Shown here: positions 1 through 8,764 of the stretch, piece after piece
Position numbering within the stretch: the first letter of the stretch is position 1
Layout: each line of letters starts with the position of its first letter
Source of the DNA: Micromonospora sp. RHAY321
Lineage (GTDB): Bacteria > Actinomycetota > Actinomycetes > Mycobacteriales > Micromonosporaceae
Assembly: GCF_023896955.1 (NCBI RefSeq)
Contig: NZ_JAMHIW010000003.1
Coordinates: 434,001 to 498,000, forward strand
Length of the DNA stretch: 64,000 bases
Direction of reading: 5' to 3'
Notes under the pieces: generated by a model
The model's input: the letters and a program-made list of their open reading frames with translations, nothing else
Told to the model about the DNA's origin: nothing
The model's database searches: none
Position numbers and translations under genes: made by a program

Positions 1-373
1 CCGCCTGCTCGTACGGCACGCCGGCGGGCAGCGTCACGGCGTGCCGGGCGGGCACCACGGTGTATTCGGCGGCCGTGCCGAACGGGCGGTACGACTGGGC
101 GAGGTAGATCCAGACCCTTTCGCCGATCCGGGACGGATCGACGCCCAGCCCGACCGCGTCGATCATCCCGGCACCGTCACCGTGCGGGACGACCCGGGGA
201 AACATCATGGTGGAGCCCCACCAGCCCTGCCGTTTACCCAGGTCGCCGACGTGAATCCCGGAGACCGACACCCGGACCCGGACCTCGCCCTCACCCGGCC
301 ACGGATCGGGCAACTCACCGACCTGGAGCACCTCGCGCGCCGGGCCCTGCCGGTCGTACCACGCCGCGCGCAT
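1..373 (-). CDS. Zinc-independent-type MDR alcohol dehydrogenase / quinone oxidoreductase, N-terminal part (cut by window edge)
   Basis: Reading leftward from an ATG at 373, the first ~124 residues begin MRAAWYDRQGPAREVLQVGE and continue through a GroES-like fold typical of quinone oxidoreductases in the medium-chain dehydrogenase superfamily: a VHVGD-like segment, then PHGDGAGMIDAVG near residues 62-74 and RVWIYLAQSYRPFGTAAEYT further on. The NAD(P)H-binding half lies outside the window. No zinc ligand pattern is visible in this part, which fits the quinone oxidoreductase branch. The start overlaps the stop of the upstream ABM gene as TGATG, so it is the third gene of a TetR-led operon. The substrate is unknown; quinones or alkenals are usual for the family. 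Confidence 0.85.
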   Translation of the reverse strand, partial: MRAAWYDRQGPAREVLQVGELPDPWPGEGEVRVRVSVSGIHVGDLGKRQGWWGSTMMFPRVVPHGDGAGMIDAVGLGVDPSRIGERVWIYLAQSYRPFGTAAEYTVVPARHAVTLPAGVPYEQA

Positions 374-672
374 CAGGCACCTACCGGTTCGGTCGTGGTG
401 CCCTCCTCGACGCTGACCACCTCATCGATCAGGGAGAAGAACGCCTGGATGCCGGGCCGGTCCGCGCCCCGTCGCCGGGATTCGGCGAAATTCTCGGACG
501 AGCCCCAGAAGACGATGTCCAGCCATTCGTCGGCCGTCAGCCGGACCAGTCGCGCGCCGAGGAAGCCGGCGCGATCGGTCTGGAAGTCGCGCAGCATCTC
601 CGGCCGCGCGGCCAGCAGGGCATCGGCGCGTGCCGGGAGCACGCGGAAACGAGTGATTTCGACGGTGGTCAT
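373..672 (-). CDS. ABM-like (antibiotic biosynthesis monooxygenase / dimeric alpha-beta barrel) small protein
   Basis: A 99-residue protein starting MTTVEITRFRVLPARADALL. The short beta-strand, an Arg/Ala-rich helix, and the pairs LVRL and WLDIVFWGS match the layout of the dimeric ferredoxin-like alpha/beta barrels grouped as ABM proteins, though no residue proves a catalytic role. A good ribosome site (TTGAGGAA) lies just before the ATG. It follows the TetR gene by only 6 bases and is joined to the downstream oxidoreductase by TGATG, so the three are almost certainly cotranscribed. A role in oxidising or handling a small aromatic or quinone is an inference from the neighbours only. Confidence 0.7.
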   Translation of the reverse strand: MTTVEITRFRVLPARADALLAARPEMLRDFQTDRAGFLGARLVRLTADEWLDIVFWGSSENFAESRRRGADRPGIQAFFSLIDEVVSVEEGTTTEPVGA

Positions 673-678
673 CGTTCC

Positions 679-1302
679 TCAATCCGTTCGGGTAATAGGC
701 CCTGAGCCCTTGACGCCCAGCATCAGCCTGAGCTGGGTCAGCAGGACCTCGCGGAACTCCGCGGGCGACGGCGTGGGATGGCGCTGGACGCGAGAGACGA
801 TCAGACCGGCCAGCGCCGAAAGCAGGAGATCCGTCACGGCTTCGGCGTCGTGGGCCAGCTTGAACTCGCCCCGCTCAGCGCCTTCCCGTACGGCGGCCAG
901 AAAAGGCGCCCGGTAACGCATCTGCACTTCCGCGCTGTAGTCGCGGAGTTCGTCGTCGCGCATGGCGGATCGCCAGAATTCGACGAGGACCTGCCGCGTG
1001 CTCTCCGAGTTGTGCAGACTCCGGTCCACCAGCGCGACCAACCGTCGCCACGGATCGGCTTCGGCGGCGGACGCCGCTTGCAGGGCATCCACTTCCTGGT
1101 CGGTGAAGACCTGCATGGCCTCGATGATCATGTCCTCGCGGGAGCCAAAGTAGGTCTGCAGGGTGCTGATCGCGACGCCGCCGGCAGCGGACACGTCCGC
1201 GAACCGTGTGTTCTCGTATCCGCGGGCAGCGAGCACACCTGCCACCGCTTCGAGAACGGCCGTCCGTTTCGCCCCACCCGCACGCCTTTTCCGAATCACC
1301 AT
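679..1302 (-). CDS. TetR/AcrR-family transcriptional regulator
   Basis: 207 residues from MVIRKRRAGGAKRTAVLEA. The N-terminal helix-turn-helix is clear: VLAARGYENTRFADVSAAGG, then the recognition helix and STLQTYFGSREDMI at about residues 43-56, as in TetR proteins. The remaining helical domain would bind the ligand. It is the first gene of a leftward operon with the ABM protein and the quinone oxidoreductase, which suggests that it controls that operon and itself. A perfect 6-4-6 inverted repeat lies about 85 bases upstream. An in-frame start 60 bases further upstream exists, but the homology-like segment begins at the chosen ATG. The ligand is unknown. Confidence 0.88.
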   Translation of the reverse strand: MVIRKRRAGGAKRTAVLEAVAGVLAARGYENTRFADVSAAGGVAISTLQTYFGSREDMIIEAMQVFTDQEVDALQAASAAEADPWRRLVALVDRSLHNSESTRQVLVEFWRSAMRDDELRDYSAEVQMRYRAPFLAAVREGAERGEFKLAHDAEAVTDLLLSALAGLIVSRVQRHPTPSPAEFREVLLTQLRLMLGVKGSGPITRTD

Positions 1303-1386
1303 GGCGTCATACGCGGGGGCAGGACGTTGTCGTTCCAGCGGTACATGTCTCGCGGGTCCCACACGTGGTTCACCGGCATGACCATA

Positions 1387-1402
1387 CGGTACGACCGTAC
1401 CG
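1387..1402. promoter_or_regulatory. Inverted repeat, candidate operator of the TetR operon
   Basis: The sequence CGGTACGACCGTACCG is a perfect inverted repeat with 6-base arms and a 4-base centre, lying in the upstream region of the TetR gene. Autoregulation through such a site is common in this family, but here it is an inference from position and symmetry. Confidence 0.4.
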
Positions 1403-1451
1403 ATCCGGCCGAAAGATTTTCCCCTGCACTGTGATGGGAGACACCAGACAC

Positions 1452-1479
1452 GAAAACGGCCCCCGTAGGGGCCGTTTTC
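1452..1479 (-). terminator. Intrinsic terminator of topA
   Basis: Perfect 12-bp stem GAAAACGGCCCC / GGGGCCGTTTTC with a 4-base loop, 24 bases after the topA stop in the direction of topA transcription. The arms end in A/T runs, so it could work in either direction. Confidence 0.85.
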
Positions 1480-1502
1480 TCCAAGATCTCGTAGCGCAGG
1501 GG

Positions 1503-4343
1503 TTACTCGGTGCTGGTGGCCGCCTTGCGGGGGGCCGCCTTCTTGGCCGGGGTCTTCTTGGCCGCGGTGGTGGCCTTGGCGGTGGTGGTCTTCTTCGCGG
1601 CGGTGGACTTGCTGGCAGCGGCCGTCTTCTTGGTGGCCGCTGCCTTCTTCGCCGGAGCCTTCTTCGCCGCCGCCTTCTTCTTCGGCGCCGGACCCTTGGC
1701 CCGCTTCTCGGCCAGCATCTCCGAGGCTTCCTCGATGCTCAGCGCCTCCGGGGTCTGCCCGCGCCGCAGAGACGCGTTGAACTCCCCGTCGGTGACGTAC
1801 GGGCCGAACCGGCCGTCCTTGATCACCAGCGGCTTCTCGGTCGCCGGGTCGACGCCCATCTCCCGCAGCGGGGGCGCCGCCGCCCGCCGTCCGCGGGTCT
1901 TCGGGGCGGCCAGCAGAGCCAGCGCCTCGTCGAGGCCGACGGTGAACATCTGCTCCTCGGACTCCAGCGAACGGAACTCCTCGCCGCGCTTGACGTACGG
2001 ACCGTAGCGGCCGTTGTTGGCGAACACCTCGACGCCGTCGGGCGCGACGCCGACCAGCCGGGGCAGGCTGAGCAGCCGGAGCGCCTCCTCGAGGGTCAGC
2101 GAGTCCGGTGTCTGCGAGCGCAGCAGGGACGACTTCCGCTCGCCGCTGGACACGTACGGGCCGAACCGGCCGGACTTGAGCACGATCGGCTCGCCGGTGG
2201 CGGGGTCGTCGCCGAGCTTGCGCTCGCCGCTGCCGCCGAGGAACAGCTCGTGCACCTTCTCCGGGGTCAGCTCGTCCGGGGCCAGGCCCTCGGGGATCGG
2301 AGCCCGGTCGCCCTGGGCACCGCCCTCCTCGCCCTCGCCCGAGGGAGCCGGCGTCGGCTGCTCGCCACCGGGCAGCTCGCGCTGGAGGTACGGCCCGTAC
2401 CGGCCGACCCGGACGACGACCTCGCGGCCGTCCTCGTCGGTGAAGAGCGGGATGGAGTTGACGCTGCGGGCGTCGATGTCGCTGAGGTTCTCGGTGACCA
2501 GCTTCTTGAGCCCACCGGAGCGGGCGATGTCCTGGTCACCGGCACCGTTGGAGCTGCCGAAGTAGAACGCGGTGAGGAAGTCGACCGCGGCGTGGTCACC
2601 GCCGGCGATCTCGTCCAGCTCGTTCTCCATCGTGGCGGTGAAGTCGTAGTCGATCAGGCGGGGGTAGTGCCGCTCCATCAGCCCGATCACCGCGAAGGCC
2701 AGGAAGGTGGGGATCATCGCCTGGCCGCGCTTGGTGACGTACCCCCGGTCCTGGATCGTCTGCATGATCGACGCGTAGGTGGACGGGCGGCCGATGCCCA
2801 GCTCCTCCAGGGCCTTGACCAGCGACGCTTCGGTGTATCGCGACGGCGGCTGGGTGTGGTGACCCTGGGCGGCCAGCTCGTCGGCGGTCAGCGGCTGGTC
2901 CTTGACCAGGGTGGGCAGCCGGCGCTCGGCGTCCTCGGCCTCGGCGTTCTCGTCGTCGCTGGACTCGACGTAGGCGCGCAGGAAGCCCGGGTCGGTGATG
3001 GTCTTGCCGGTGGCGCCGAAGTCGGCTTCCTCCTGGGAGGTGGAGACCGCGCGGATGCGCACCGAGACGCTGGAGCCGACCGCGTCGGTCATCTGCGAGG
3101 CGATGGTCCGGCGCCAGATCAGCTCGTAGAGCTTGAACTCCTCGGCGGACAGCTCCTTGGCGACCTCGCCGGGGGTACGGAAGTTGTCCCCCGCCGGACG
3201 GATCGCCTCGTGCGCCTCCTGCGCGTTCTTCACCTTGCCGGTGTATCGGCGCGGCTCCGGCGGCACGCTGCGCTCGCCGTACAGCTCGACGATCTGCCGG
3301 CGGGCCGCCGAGATGGCGGTCTCCGACAGGTTGACCGAGTCGGTACGCATGTAGGTGATGTAGCCGTTCTCGTACAGCCGCTGCGCGGTGCGCATCGTCT
3401 GCTGCGACGACAGGCGCAGCTTGCGGGCCGCCTCCTGCTGGAGCGTCGAGGTGATGAACGGCGCGTACGGGCGGCGACGGTAGGGCTTCTCCTCGACGCG
3501 GGTGACGGTGAACGGCCGCCCGTCGAGGCGGGCCGCCAGGCCACGGGCGCCACTCTCGTCGAGGTGCACGACGCCAGCGCCGGGCTTCACCTTGCCGGTG
3601 GTCGGCTCGAAGTCCTTGCCGGTGGCGATGCGGTCGCCGTTCAGCGCGATGAGAGTGGCGTTGAACGCGCGCGGCCCCTCGCCGGCGTTCGCCACGGCGA
3701 GGGTGGCCAGGATGTCCCAGTACTCGGCGGTGCGGAAGGCCATCCGCTGCCGCTCCCGCTCGACCACGATCCGGGTCGCCACGGACTGCACCCGGCCAGC
3801 CGAGAGCCTCGGCATGACCTTCTTCCACAGCACCGGGGAGACCTCGTAGCCGTAGAGCCGGTCGAGGATCCGTCGGGCCTCCTGGGCGTCGACGAGGTCG
3901 CGGTCGATCTCCCGGGGGTTGGCCACCGCCGCCTGGATCGCCGGTTTGGTGATCTCGTGGAACACCATCCGCTTGACCGGCACCTTGGGCTTGAGGGTCT
4001 CCACCAGGTGCCAGGCGATCGCCTCGCCCTCGCGGTCCTCATCCGTCGCCAGGAAGATCTCGTCGACCTCCTTGGCCAGCTTCACCAGCTTGCTGATCTG
4101 CTGCTTACGGTCGGCGGAGACGACGTAGAGCGCGTGGAAGCCGTTGTCCACGTCCACCCCGAGCCGGGCCCAGGGCTCCTTCTTGTACTTGGCCGGCACG
4201 TCGGCGGCGTTGCGCGGCAGGTCGCGGACGTGACCGAAGCTGGCCTCCACGACGTACCCCGGGCCAAGGTAGCCCGAGATCGTCTTGGCCTTCGCCGGTG
4301 ACTCGACGATGACCAGACGGGTGGTTCCAGCTTCGCTCGGCAC
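1503..4343 (-). CDS. topA: DNA topoisomerase I (type IA)
   Basis: 946 residues; it relaxes negative supercoils by cutting one strand through a 5'-phosphotyrosine. The Toprim domain begins LVIVESPAKAKTISGYLG (residues 10-27) and includes the acidic DEDREGE at 101-107; the active tyrosine is Y331 in YITYMRTDS. In place of zinc ribbons the C-terminal half carries four GRxGPYV-type repeats (VGRYGPYLQ, SGRFGPYVS, NGRYGPYVK, DGRFGPYVT), followed by a long Lys/Ala tail of PAKKAA-like repeats, as in other actinobacterial enzymes where the basic tail helps processivity. The GTG start was chosen because a GGGGAGAG ribosome site precedes it and the Toprim domain starts directly after; the open frame runs 45 codons further upstream. 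A terminator follows the gene. Confidence 0.98.
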   Translation of the reverse strand: MPSEAGTTRLVIVESPAKAKTISGYLGPGYVVEASFGHVRDLPRNAADVPAKYKKEPWARLGVDVDNGFHALYVVSADRKQQISKLVKLAKEVDEIFLATDEDREGEAIAWHLVETLKPKVPVKRMVFHEITKPAIQAAVANPREIDRDLVDAQEARRILDRLYGYEVSPVLWKKVMPRLSAGRVQSVATRIVVERERQRMAFRTAEYWDILATLAVANAGEGPRAFNATLIALNGDRIATGKDFEPTTGKVKPGAGVVHLDESGARGLAARLDGRPFTVTRVEEKPYRRRPYAPFITSTLQQEAARKLRLSSQQTMRTAQRLYENGYITYMRTDSVNLSETAISAARRQIVELYGERSVPPEPRRYTGKVKNAQEAHEAIRPAGDNFRTPGEVAKELSAEEFKLYELIWRRTIASQMTDAVGSSVSVRIRAVSTSQEEADFGATGKTITDPGFLRAYVESSDDENAEAEDAERRLPTLVKDQPLTADELAAQGHHTQPPSRYTEASLVKALEELGIGRPSTYASIMQTIQDRGYVTKRGQAMIPTFLAFAVIGLMERHYPRLIDYDFTATMENELDEIAGGDHAAVDFLTAFYFGSSNGAGDQDIARSGGLKKLVTENLSDIDARSVNSIPLFTDEDGREVVVRVGRYGPYLQRELPGGEQPTPAPSGEGEEGGAQGDRAPIPEGLAPDELTPEKVHELFLGGSGERKLGDDPATGEPIVLKSGRFGPYVSSGERKSSLLRSQTPDSLTLEEALRLLSLPRLVGVAPDGVEVFANNGRYGPYVKRGEEFRSLESEEQMFTVGLDEALALLAAPKTRGRRAAAPPLREMGVDPATEKPLVIKDGRFGPYVTDGEFNASLRRGQTPEALSIEEASEMLAEKRAKGPAPKKKAAAKKAPAKKAAATKKTAAASKSTAAKKTTTAKATTAAKKTPAKKAAPRKAATSTE

Positions 4344-4715
4344 GTCTCTCCCCGACCTCACTCCTGCTCGTGGCCTTCCGGCGCCCGGACAGCGACCGCT
4401 TTCGACCCCGCCGTCGCACCGGCGGTCCGGATGTCCAACGTAACGCGCCGCCCGCGTTTCGGGTTTCGCGGGCCGCAAACCGCTCCGGCGAGGCGGTCAA
4501 CTCCCGCCCCGCCGCGCTCGGCACTGCCGGACGGCGCCACCGTACACCGTGTGTAGGGCTCGAAGCGGGTCACTGTGACGATGGCGGACTCTCGGCCGAG
4601 GTCCGACCCGCCCGTTTTCCGCCTGTATCGCCCCGCCGGCTGTCCGGCACCGGACACGCGGCGCCCACCCCGGCTCGCGCCGCATTCTGGGCGGAATGAC
4701 CGGTTCACGCCTCGG
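4344..4715. other. Intergenic stretch upstream of topA
   Basis: No gene is supported in these 372 bases. An open frame of 116 codons on the minus strand has a composition unlike a protein of this genome and no usable ribosome site. The stretch should hold the topA promoter. One small inverted repeat (TACAC-CGT-GTGTA, 4543-4555) lies about 200 bases before the topA start; I cannot assign it a role. Confidence 0.5.
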
Positions 4716-5450
4716 TCAGGGTCGGGTCGGCCAGGCGTCGGCCGGCGCCGCTCGCGGCGGCTCCCCGACCAGCTCGGCGAGCCGACCCAACCGGCGCCGG
4801 CCGCTGATCAGATAGCCCGGGCCGCCGTCGTCCGGGCCGGTCATCGTGCCTTCCAGGCCGGCGGCGGCGAGTGCCGCACCGATCGGTTCCCAGCACTCCC
4901 GGTCGCCCTCGCCGAGCCTGAGCAGGAAGCCGCCGGAGGGCTCCGGCGTCCCGGCGGCGGCGAGCCAGAGCCGCAGCCGCCGGCCGGTGAGGTGGAAGGT
5001 GGCCGGTGGGCGCTTCGCCGTGCCGTGCAGCCAGGCGACCGCGAGCGGCTTCAGAACCCGGGTGTACGAGGTACGGACGGCGTGTCGCTCGTCCCCGGTC
5101 GGCTCCCAGCTCGCCGCGAGCCCGCGCAGCGCCAGCTCGGCGACGAGCACGTGCACCCGCCAGGCGGCGTCCACCCGCACCGAGAGGCGGGCGGTGCCAC
5201 CCATCCGCACCACCTCGCCCGGACCGGCGAGCAGTCCGGCCAGGTCGGCGACCGTCGGTTCGGCCGCCTCCGCGCCGAAGAAGACCAGTTGCCGCCCCGC
5301 GTCGTCGGTCTGCGGGGGCGGGGAGGACGGCACGCCCGCTCCGGATCGCCGTCGCACCGAGCCGGGTGCTGGCGCCTCGGGCTCGGGGGCCGGGAACAGC
5401 GCCGGCGGCGGCTGAGCCGCTCCGGTGTCGCCGAACCCGCTCAGCGACAC
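4716..5450 (-). CDS. Conserved hypothetical protein with a proline-rich N-terminus
   Basis: 244 residues from a GTG (VSLSGFGDTG). Residues 10-50 are Pro/Ala rich and probably disordered; the rest looks like a compact alpha/beta domain with LVFFGAEAAEPTVADLAGLL, a VRMGGTARLSVRVD strand pair and FHLTGRRLRLWLAAAG. I do not recognise the family. The GTG overlaps the end of the upstream lipoprotein gene by 10 bases, and GAGG lies before it, so the two are likely cotranslated. There is no signal peptide or membrane segment, so it is probably cytoplasmic. The run of leftward genes here (lipoprotein, this protein, then topA after a 372-base gap) gives no functional clue. Confidence 0.75.
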   Translation of the reverse strand: MSLSGFGDTGAAQPPPALFPAPEPEAPAPGSVRRRSGAGVPSSPPPQTDDAGRQLVFFGAEAAEPTVADLAGLLAGPGEVVRMGGTARLSVRVDAAWRVHVLVAELALRGLAASWEPTGDERHAVRTSYTRVLKPLAVAWLHGTAKRPPATFHLTGRRLRLWLAAAGTPEPSGGFLLRLGEGDRECWEPIGAALAAAGLEGTMTGPDDGGPGYLISGRRRLGRLAELVGEPPRAAPADAWPTRP

Positions 5451-5983
5451 TCCGGCACCTCGTCGAAGGCTTGTTTCAGCTCCTCGGAGTTGAGCTGGCT
5501 GGTGTCCAGGGCGCTGGCGTCGTACTCCTTCTTGAGGGTCTCCACCGCGGCGCGCACCCCGTCGTAGAAGGCGGTCGGCTCGCTGGTGCCCAACCCGTCG
5601 ATGGTGTCCCGGGCCCGGCCGTACGCGTCCCGCATCTTTCCCAGAGAGCTGCGGAAACCGGCGGAGATGGCCTCGCCGTTGTCCGTCTCCGGGATGCCGG
5701 CCTGCTCCACCTTGCGGCGCGCGGTCTCGCTGGCCTGCTCCGCCCCACCGAAGAGCCGCACCAGGTTCTCCTTGGCCTGCGCCGGGGTGGTCTGCGCGGT
5801 CATCTGCTCGTCGGTGCTGCTGGTCAACTTGCTGATCTCCGACCGCCACGGGGTGAGCGCACCGCAGACCGAGGCCGCCCAGGCTCGCGGGCTGGGGCCA
5901 CCACCGCAGCCGGAGAGCACGACGACGAACGTGGCCAGGACCACCGTGAACTTTCCGGCGGCTGACGCCCGGCACGTACGCAT
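5441..5983 (-). CDS. Putative lipoprotein
   Basis: 180 residues beginning MRTCRASAAGKFTVVLATFV. A basic N-terminus, a hydrophobic run and the lipobox LSGC (Cys at about residue 26) mark it as a secreted lipoprotein, so it should be anchored to the outer face of the membrane. The mature part is mostly helical, with repeated Glu/Lys/Ala stretches (TDEQMTAQTTPAQAKENLVR, ETARRKVEQAGIPE), and no known domain is visible. A start 12 codons upstream is possible; neither has a strong ribosome site, and the chosen ATG gives a signal peptide of normal length. It is coupled to the next hypothetical gene by a 10-base overlap. Confidence 0.75.
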   Translation of the reverse strand: MRTCRASAAGKFTVVLATFVVVLSGCGGGPSPRAWAASVCGALTPWRSEISKLTSSTDEQMTAQTTPAQAKENLVRLFGGAEQASETARRKVEQAGIPETDNGEAISAGFRSSLGKMRDAYGRARDTIDGLGTSEPTAFYDGVRAAVETLKKEYDASALDTSQLNSEELKQAFDEVPECR

Positions 5984-6050
5984 GCGTTGCAGCGTACGAC
6001 CTCCGGCCGGGTGTGGCATCGGTCAGGACGGCCCGGAGAAGGACCCGAGA

Positions 6051-6083
6051 GTCCCCGGTCGGCGCGGCACGCCGACCGGGGAC
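6051..6083 (-). terminator. Intrinsic terminator of hppA
   Basis: Perfect 14-bp stem (GTCCCCGGTCGGCG and its complement) with a 5-base loop, 17 bases past the hppA stop in its direction of transcription. There is no T run, as is usual in this group. Confidence 0.8.
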
Positions 6084-6099
6084 CCGGTGCCGGGAACGA

Positions 6100-8448
6100 T
6101 CAGGCGTTGACCGTCTCCGGCCGGTGGTCCGTGCTGCCCGCACCGGTGTCGGAGTCGTCCATCGCGATGCCCTTGCGCTTGCTGAACACCACGGACGCCG
6201 CGATGATCAGCGTGGCCACCACCGCGATGGCCACCCGCACGGGGGTGTTCCGGTCGTCGCCGATGCTGAACGCCACCACGGCGGGGGCGATCAGCAGCGA
6301 GACCAGGTTCATCACCTTGAGCAGCGGGTTGATGGCCGGGCCGGCGGTGTCCTTGAACGGGTCACCGACGGTGTCGCCGATGACCGTCGCGGCGTGCGCC
6401 TCGGAGCCCTTGCCCCCGTACGCGCCGTCCTCCACCAGCTTCTTGGCGTTGTCCCAGGCACCACCGGAGTTGGCCAGGAAGACCGCCATCAGCGTGCCGG
6501 CCCCGATCGCACCGGCCAGGTACGCCGCGAGCGCACCCGGCCCGAGGCCGAACCCGACCGCGATCGGCGCCAGGATGGCGAGCAGGCCCGGGGTCATCAG
6601 CTCGCGCTGCGCGTCCCGGGTGCAGATGTCCACGACCTTGCCGTACTCCGGGCGCTGGGTGCGGTCCATGATGCCGGGCAGCTCACGGAACTGCCGGCGG
6701 ACCTCCATCACCACGGCGCCGGCCGAGCGGGACACCGCGTTGATGGCCAGCCCGGAGAAGAGGAAGACCACCGCCGCGCCGATGATCAGGCCGACCAGGT
6801 TGCGCGGGTTGGCCACGTTCAGCGAGTTGAGGATCTCGCTGCCGACGTCGCCCACGCCCGCGTCCGCGTACGCGGTGCGGAGCGAGTCGGTGTACGACCC
6901 GAACAGCGCGGTCGCGGCGAGCACCGCCGTGGCGATCGCGATGCCCTTGGTGATCGCCTTGGTGGTGTTGCCGACCGCGTCCAGCTCGGTGAGCGTGCGG
7001 GCGCCGTGCTCGTCGATGTCACCGGACATCTCGGCGATGCCCTGGGCGTTGTCGGAGATGGGCCCGAAGGTGTCCATCGCGACGATCACGCCGACCGTGG
7101 TGAGCAGGCCGGTACCGGCCAGCGCCACCGCGAACAGCGACAGCGTGATGGAGCTGCCGCCGAGCAGGAACGCGCCGAAGACACCGGCGCCGATCAGCAG
7201 CGCCGAGTAGACGGCGGACTCCAGGCCGATGCTGATGCCGGCCAGGATGACCGTGGCCGCACCGGTCTGCGAGCTCTTGCCGATGTCCTGCACCGGGCGC
7301 CGGTTGGTCTCGGTGAAGTAGCCGGTCAGTGCCTGGATCGCCGCGGCCAGCACGATGCCGATCACGACCGCGCCGATGGCCACGAGCCGCGGGTTGCGGT
7401 CGACGTCGGTGAGCCCACCCTCCAGCTCGGCGAAGGTCCCCGGCAGGTAGGCGTAGGCGGCGATCGCCACCAGCACCGCGGAGAGCACCGCCGAGATGTA
7501 GAAGGCCCGGTTGATCGCGGTCAGGGCGTTGCGGTCGGACGCGCGCAGCCGGGTGATGAAGACTCCGAAGATCGCGACCAGCACGCCGATGGTGGAGATG
7601 ATCAGCGGGAAGACCAGGCCGTCCTCGCCGAACGCGGCGCGACCGAGGATGAGGGCGGCGACAAGCGTGACCGCGTACGACTCGAACAGGTCGGCCGCCA
7701 TGCCGGCGCAGTCACCGACGTTGTCGCCCACGTTGTCGGCGATGGTGGCGGCGTTGCGCGGGTCGTCCTCGGGGATGCCCTGCTCGACCTTGCCGACCAG
7801 GTCGGCGCCGACGTCGGCGGCCTTGGTGAAGATGCCGCCACCGACCCGCATGAACATCGCGAGCAGCGCGGCACCGAAGCCGAAGCCCTCCAGCACGGTC
7901 GGCGCGTCGCCCCGGTAGACCAGGACGACGAGCGCGGCGCCGAAGAGGCCGAGGCCCACGGTGAGGAAGCCGACCACGCCGCCGGTCCGGAAGGCGATCT
8001 TCATGGCTGCCTCGCGGCCGCCCACGCGCTCCCGTGCGGCGGCGGCCACCCGCAGGTTGGCCCGGGTGGCCAGCCACATGCCGGCGCCGCCGATGAACGC
8101 GCTGAACAGCGCACCCACCACGAAGAACGCCGACCGGCCGAGCTTCACCGCGGTCTCGCTGCCGTCGGTGTCATGCACCGGCAGCAGGAAGAGCAGGATC
8201 ACCGCGATCACCACGAAGATCGCCAGGGTGCGGAACTGCCGCAGCAGGTACGCCGAGGCGCCCTCCTGGACCGCGCCGGAGATCTCCTGCATGTTGGTGG
8301 TGCCCTTACCGGCCGCCAGCACCGCCTTGGTCAGGGCGGCGGCAAAGGCGAGCGCCACCAGCGCGATGACCGCGGCGATGATGACGTACCTGGCATTGGC
8401 CCCGGTTAGGGATAGCCCGCCGCTGTCGGCGGCCAAGGTCTCGGACAT
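6100..8448 (-). CDS. hppA: Membrane proton-pumping inorganic pyrophosphatase, K+-independent type
   Basis: 782 residues with about 16 membrane segments. It hydrolyses pyrophosphate and drives proton export across the membrane. The pyrophosphate site is plain: FTKAADVGADLVGKVE, then PEDDPRNAATIADNVGDNVG and CAGMAADLFESY, and late in the protein DNAKKLVEDG and DTVGDPFKDTAGPAINPL. The sequence VGNTTKAITKG carries Lys and Thr where K+-dependent enzymes have Ala and Gly/Ala, which marks the K+-independent class as known for this family. The ATG was chosen for the AGGAGG 7 bases upstream; the frame stays open 68 codons further but that part is not protein-like. It is a single gene with its own terminator. 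Confidence 0.97.
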   Translation of the reverse strand: MSETLAADSGGLSLTGANARYVIIAAVIALVALAFAAALTKAVLAAGKGTTNMQEISGAVQEGASAYLLRQFRTLAIFVVIAVILLFLLPVHDTDGSETAVKLGRSAFFVVGALFSAFIGGAGMWLATRANLRVAAAARERVGGREAAMKIAFRTGGVVGFLTVGLGLFGAALVVLVYRGDAPTVLEGFGFGAALLAMFMRVGGGIFTKAADVGADLVGKVEQGIPEDDPRNAATIADNVGDNVGDCAGMAADLFESYAVTLVAALILGRAAFGEDGLVFPLIISTIGVLVAIFGVFITRLRASDRNALTAINRAFYISAVLSAVLVAIAAYAYLPGTFAELEGGLTDVDRNPRLVAIGAVVIGIVLAAAIQALTGYFTETNRRPVQDIGKSSQTGAATVILAGISIGLESAVYSALLIGAGVFGAFLLGGSSITLSLFAVALAGTGLLTTVGVIVAMDTFGPISDNAQGIAEMSGDIDEHGARTLTELDAVGNTTKAITKGIAIATAVLAATALFGSYTDSLRTAYADAGVGDVGSEILNSLNVANPRNLVGLIIGAAVVFLFSGLAINAVSRSAGAVVMEVRRQFRELPGIMDRTQRPEYGKVVDICTRDAQRELMTPGLLAILAPIAVGFGLGPGALAAYLAGAIGAGTLMAVFLANSGGAWDNAKKLVEDGAYGGKGSEAHAATVIGDTVGDPFKDTAGPAINPLLKVMNLVSLLIAPAVVAFSIGDDRNTPVRVAIAVVATLIIAASVVFSKRKGIAMDDSDTGAGSTDHRPETVNA

Positions 8449-8720
8449 CTGTGTCCTCCTGTACCGAACACGCGCGCCGGTCAGTGGAGACGCACCCACC
8501 GGCGCCTGAAATGCGGACTCGCAAGCGCGCGCCAACCCACTCCAGCGGACCAGCGATGACCACCCATACCCGCTGGCTGCGGGATGGATCACTTGCTGAC
8601 AACCCGGGTACTGTAGCCCTCCACAGTGTCGGAGGTCACACCGAGGTGGCACCGTGTCTCGATGATCTTCGTCGCTGTGTTATGAAACGAAATCTGATAT
8701 AGGGCCCGGTCCATGCAAGA
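8449..8720. other. Intergenic stretch between hppA and the bldG operon terminator
   Basis: Together with the terminator that follows, 316 bases separate two leftward transcription units. It contains the hppA ribosome site and should hold its promoter, but I found no convincing -35/-10 pair. A somewhat A/T-rich patch lies at about 8670-8702. I see no gene. Confidence 0.5.
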
Positions 8721-8748
8721 AGGCCGCATCCCCGGCGGGATGCGGCCT
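8721..8748 (-). terminator. Intrinsic terminator of the bldG operon
   Basis: Perfect 12-bp stem AGGCCGCATCCC / GGGATGCGGCCT with a 4-base loop, 17 bases past the stop of the anti-sigma gene. Confidence 0.85.
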
Positions 8749-8764
8749 GTGGAACGGGAACGGG

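Noticed and set aside
1206..4301. Open frame of 1031 codons opposite topA
   Set aside because: It is an antisense shadow: composition is Arg/Gly/Leu/Val-rich low-complexity, there is no domain, and topA on the other strand is certain. Long antisense frames are expected at this GC content.
4358..4708. 116-codon minus-strand frame upstream of topA
   Set aside because: No ribosome site, no recognisable pattern, unlike nearby proteins in composition.
6013..8409. Open frame of 798 codons opposite hppA
   Set aside because: Arg/Gly/Asp/His-rich nonsense composition over an intact, conserved hppA; antisense shadow.
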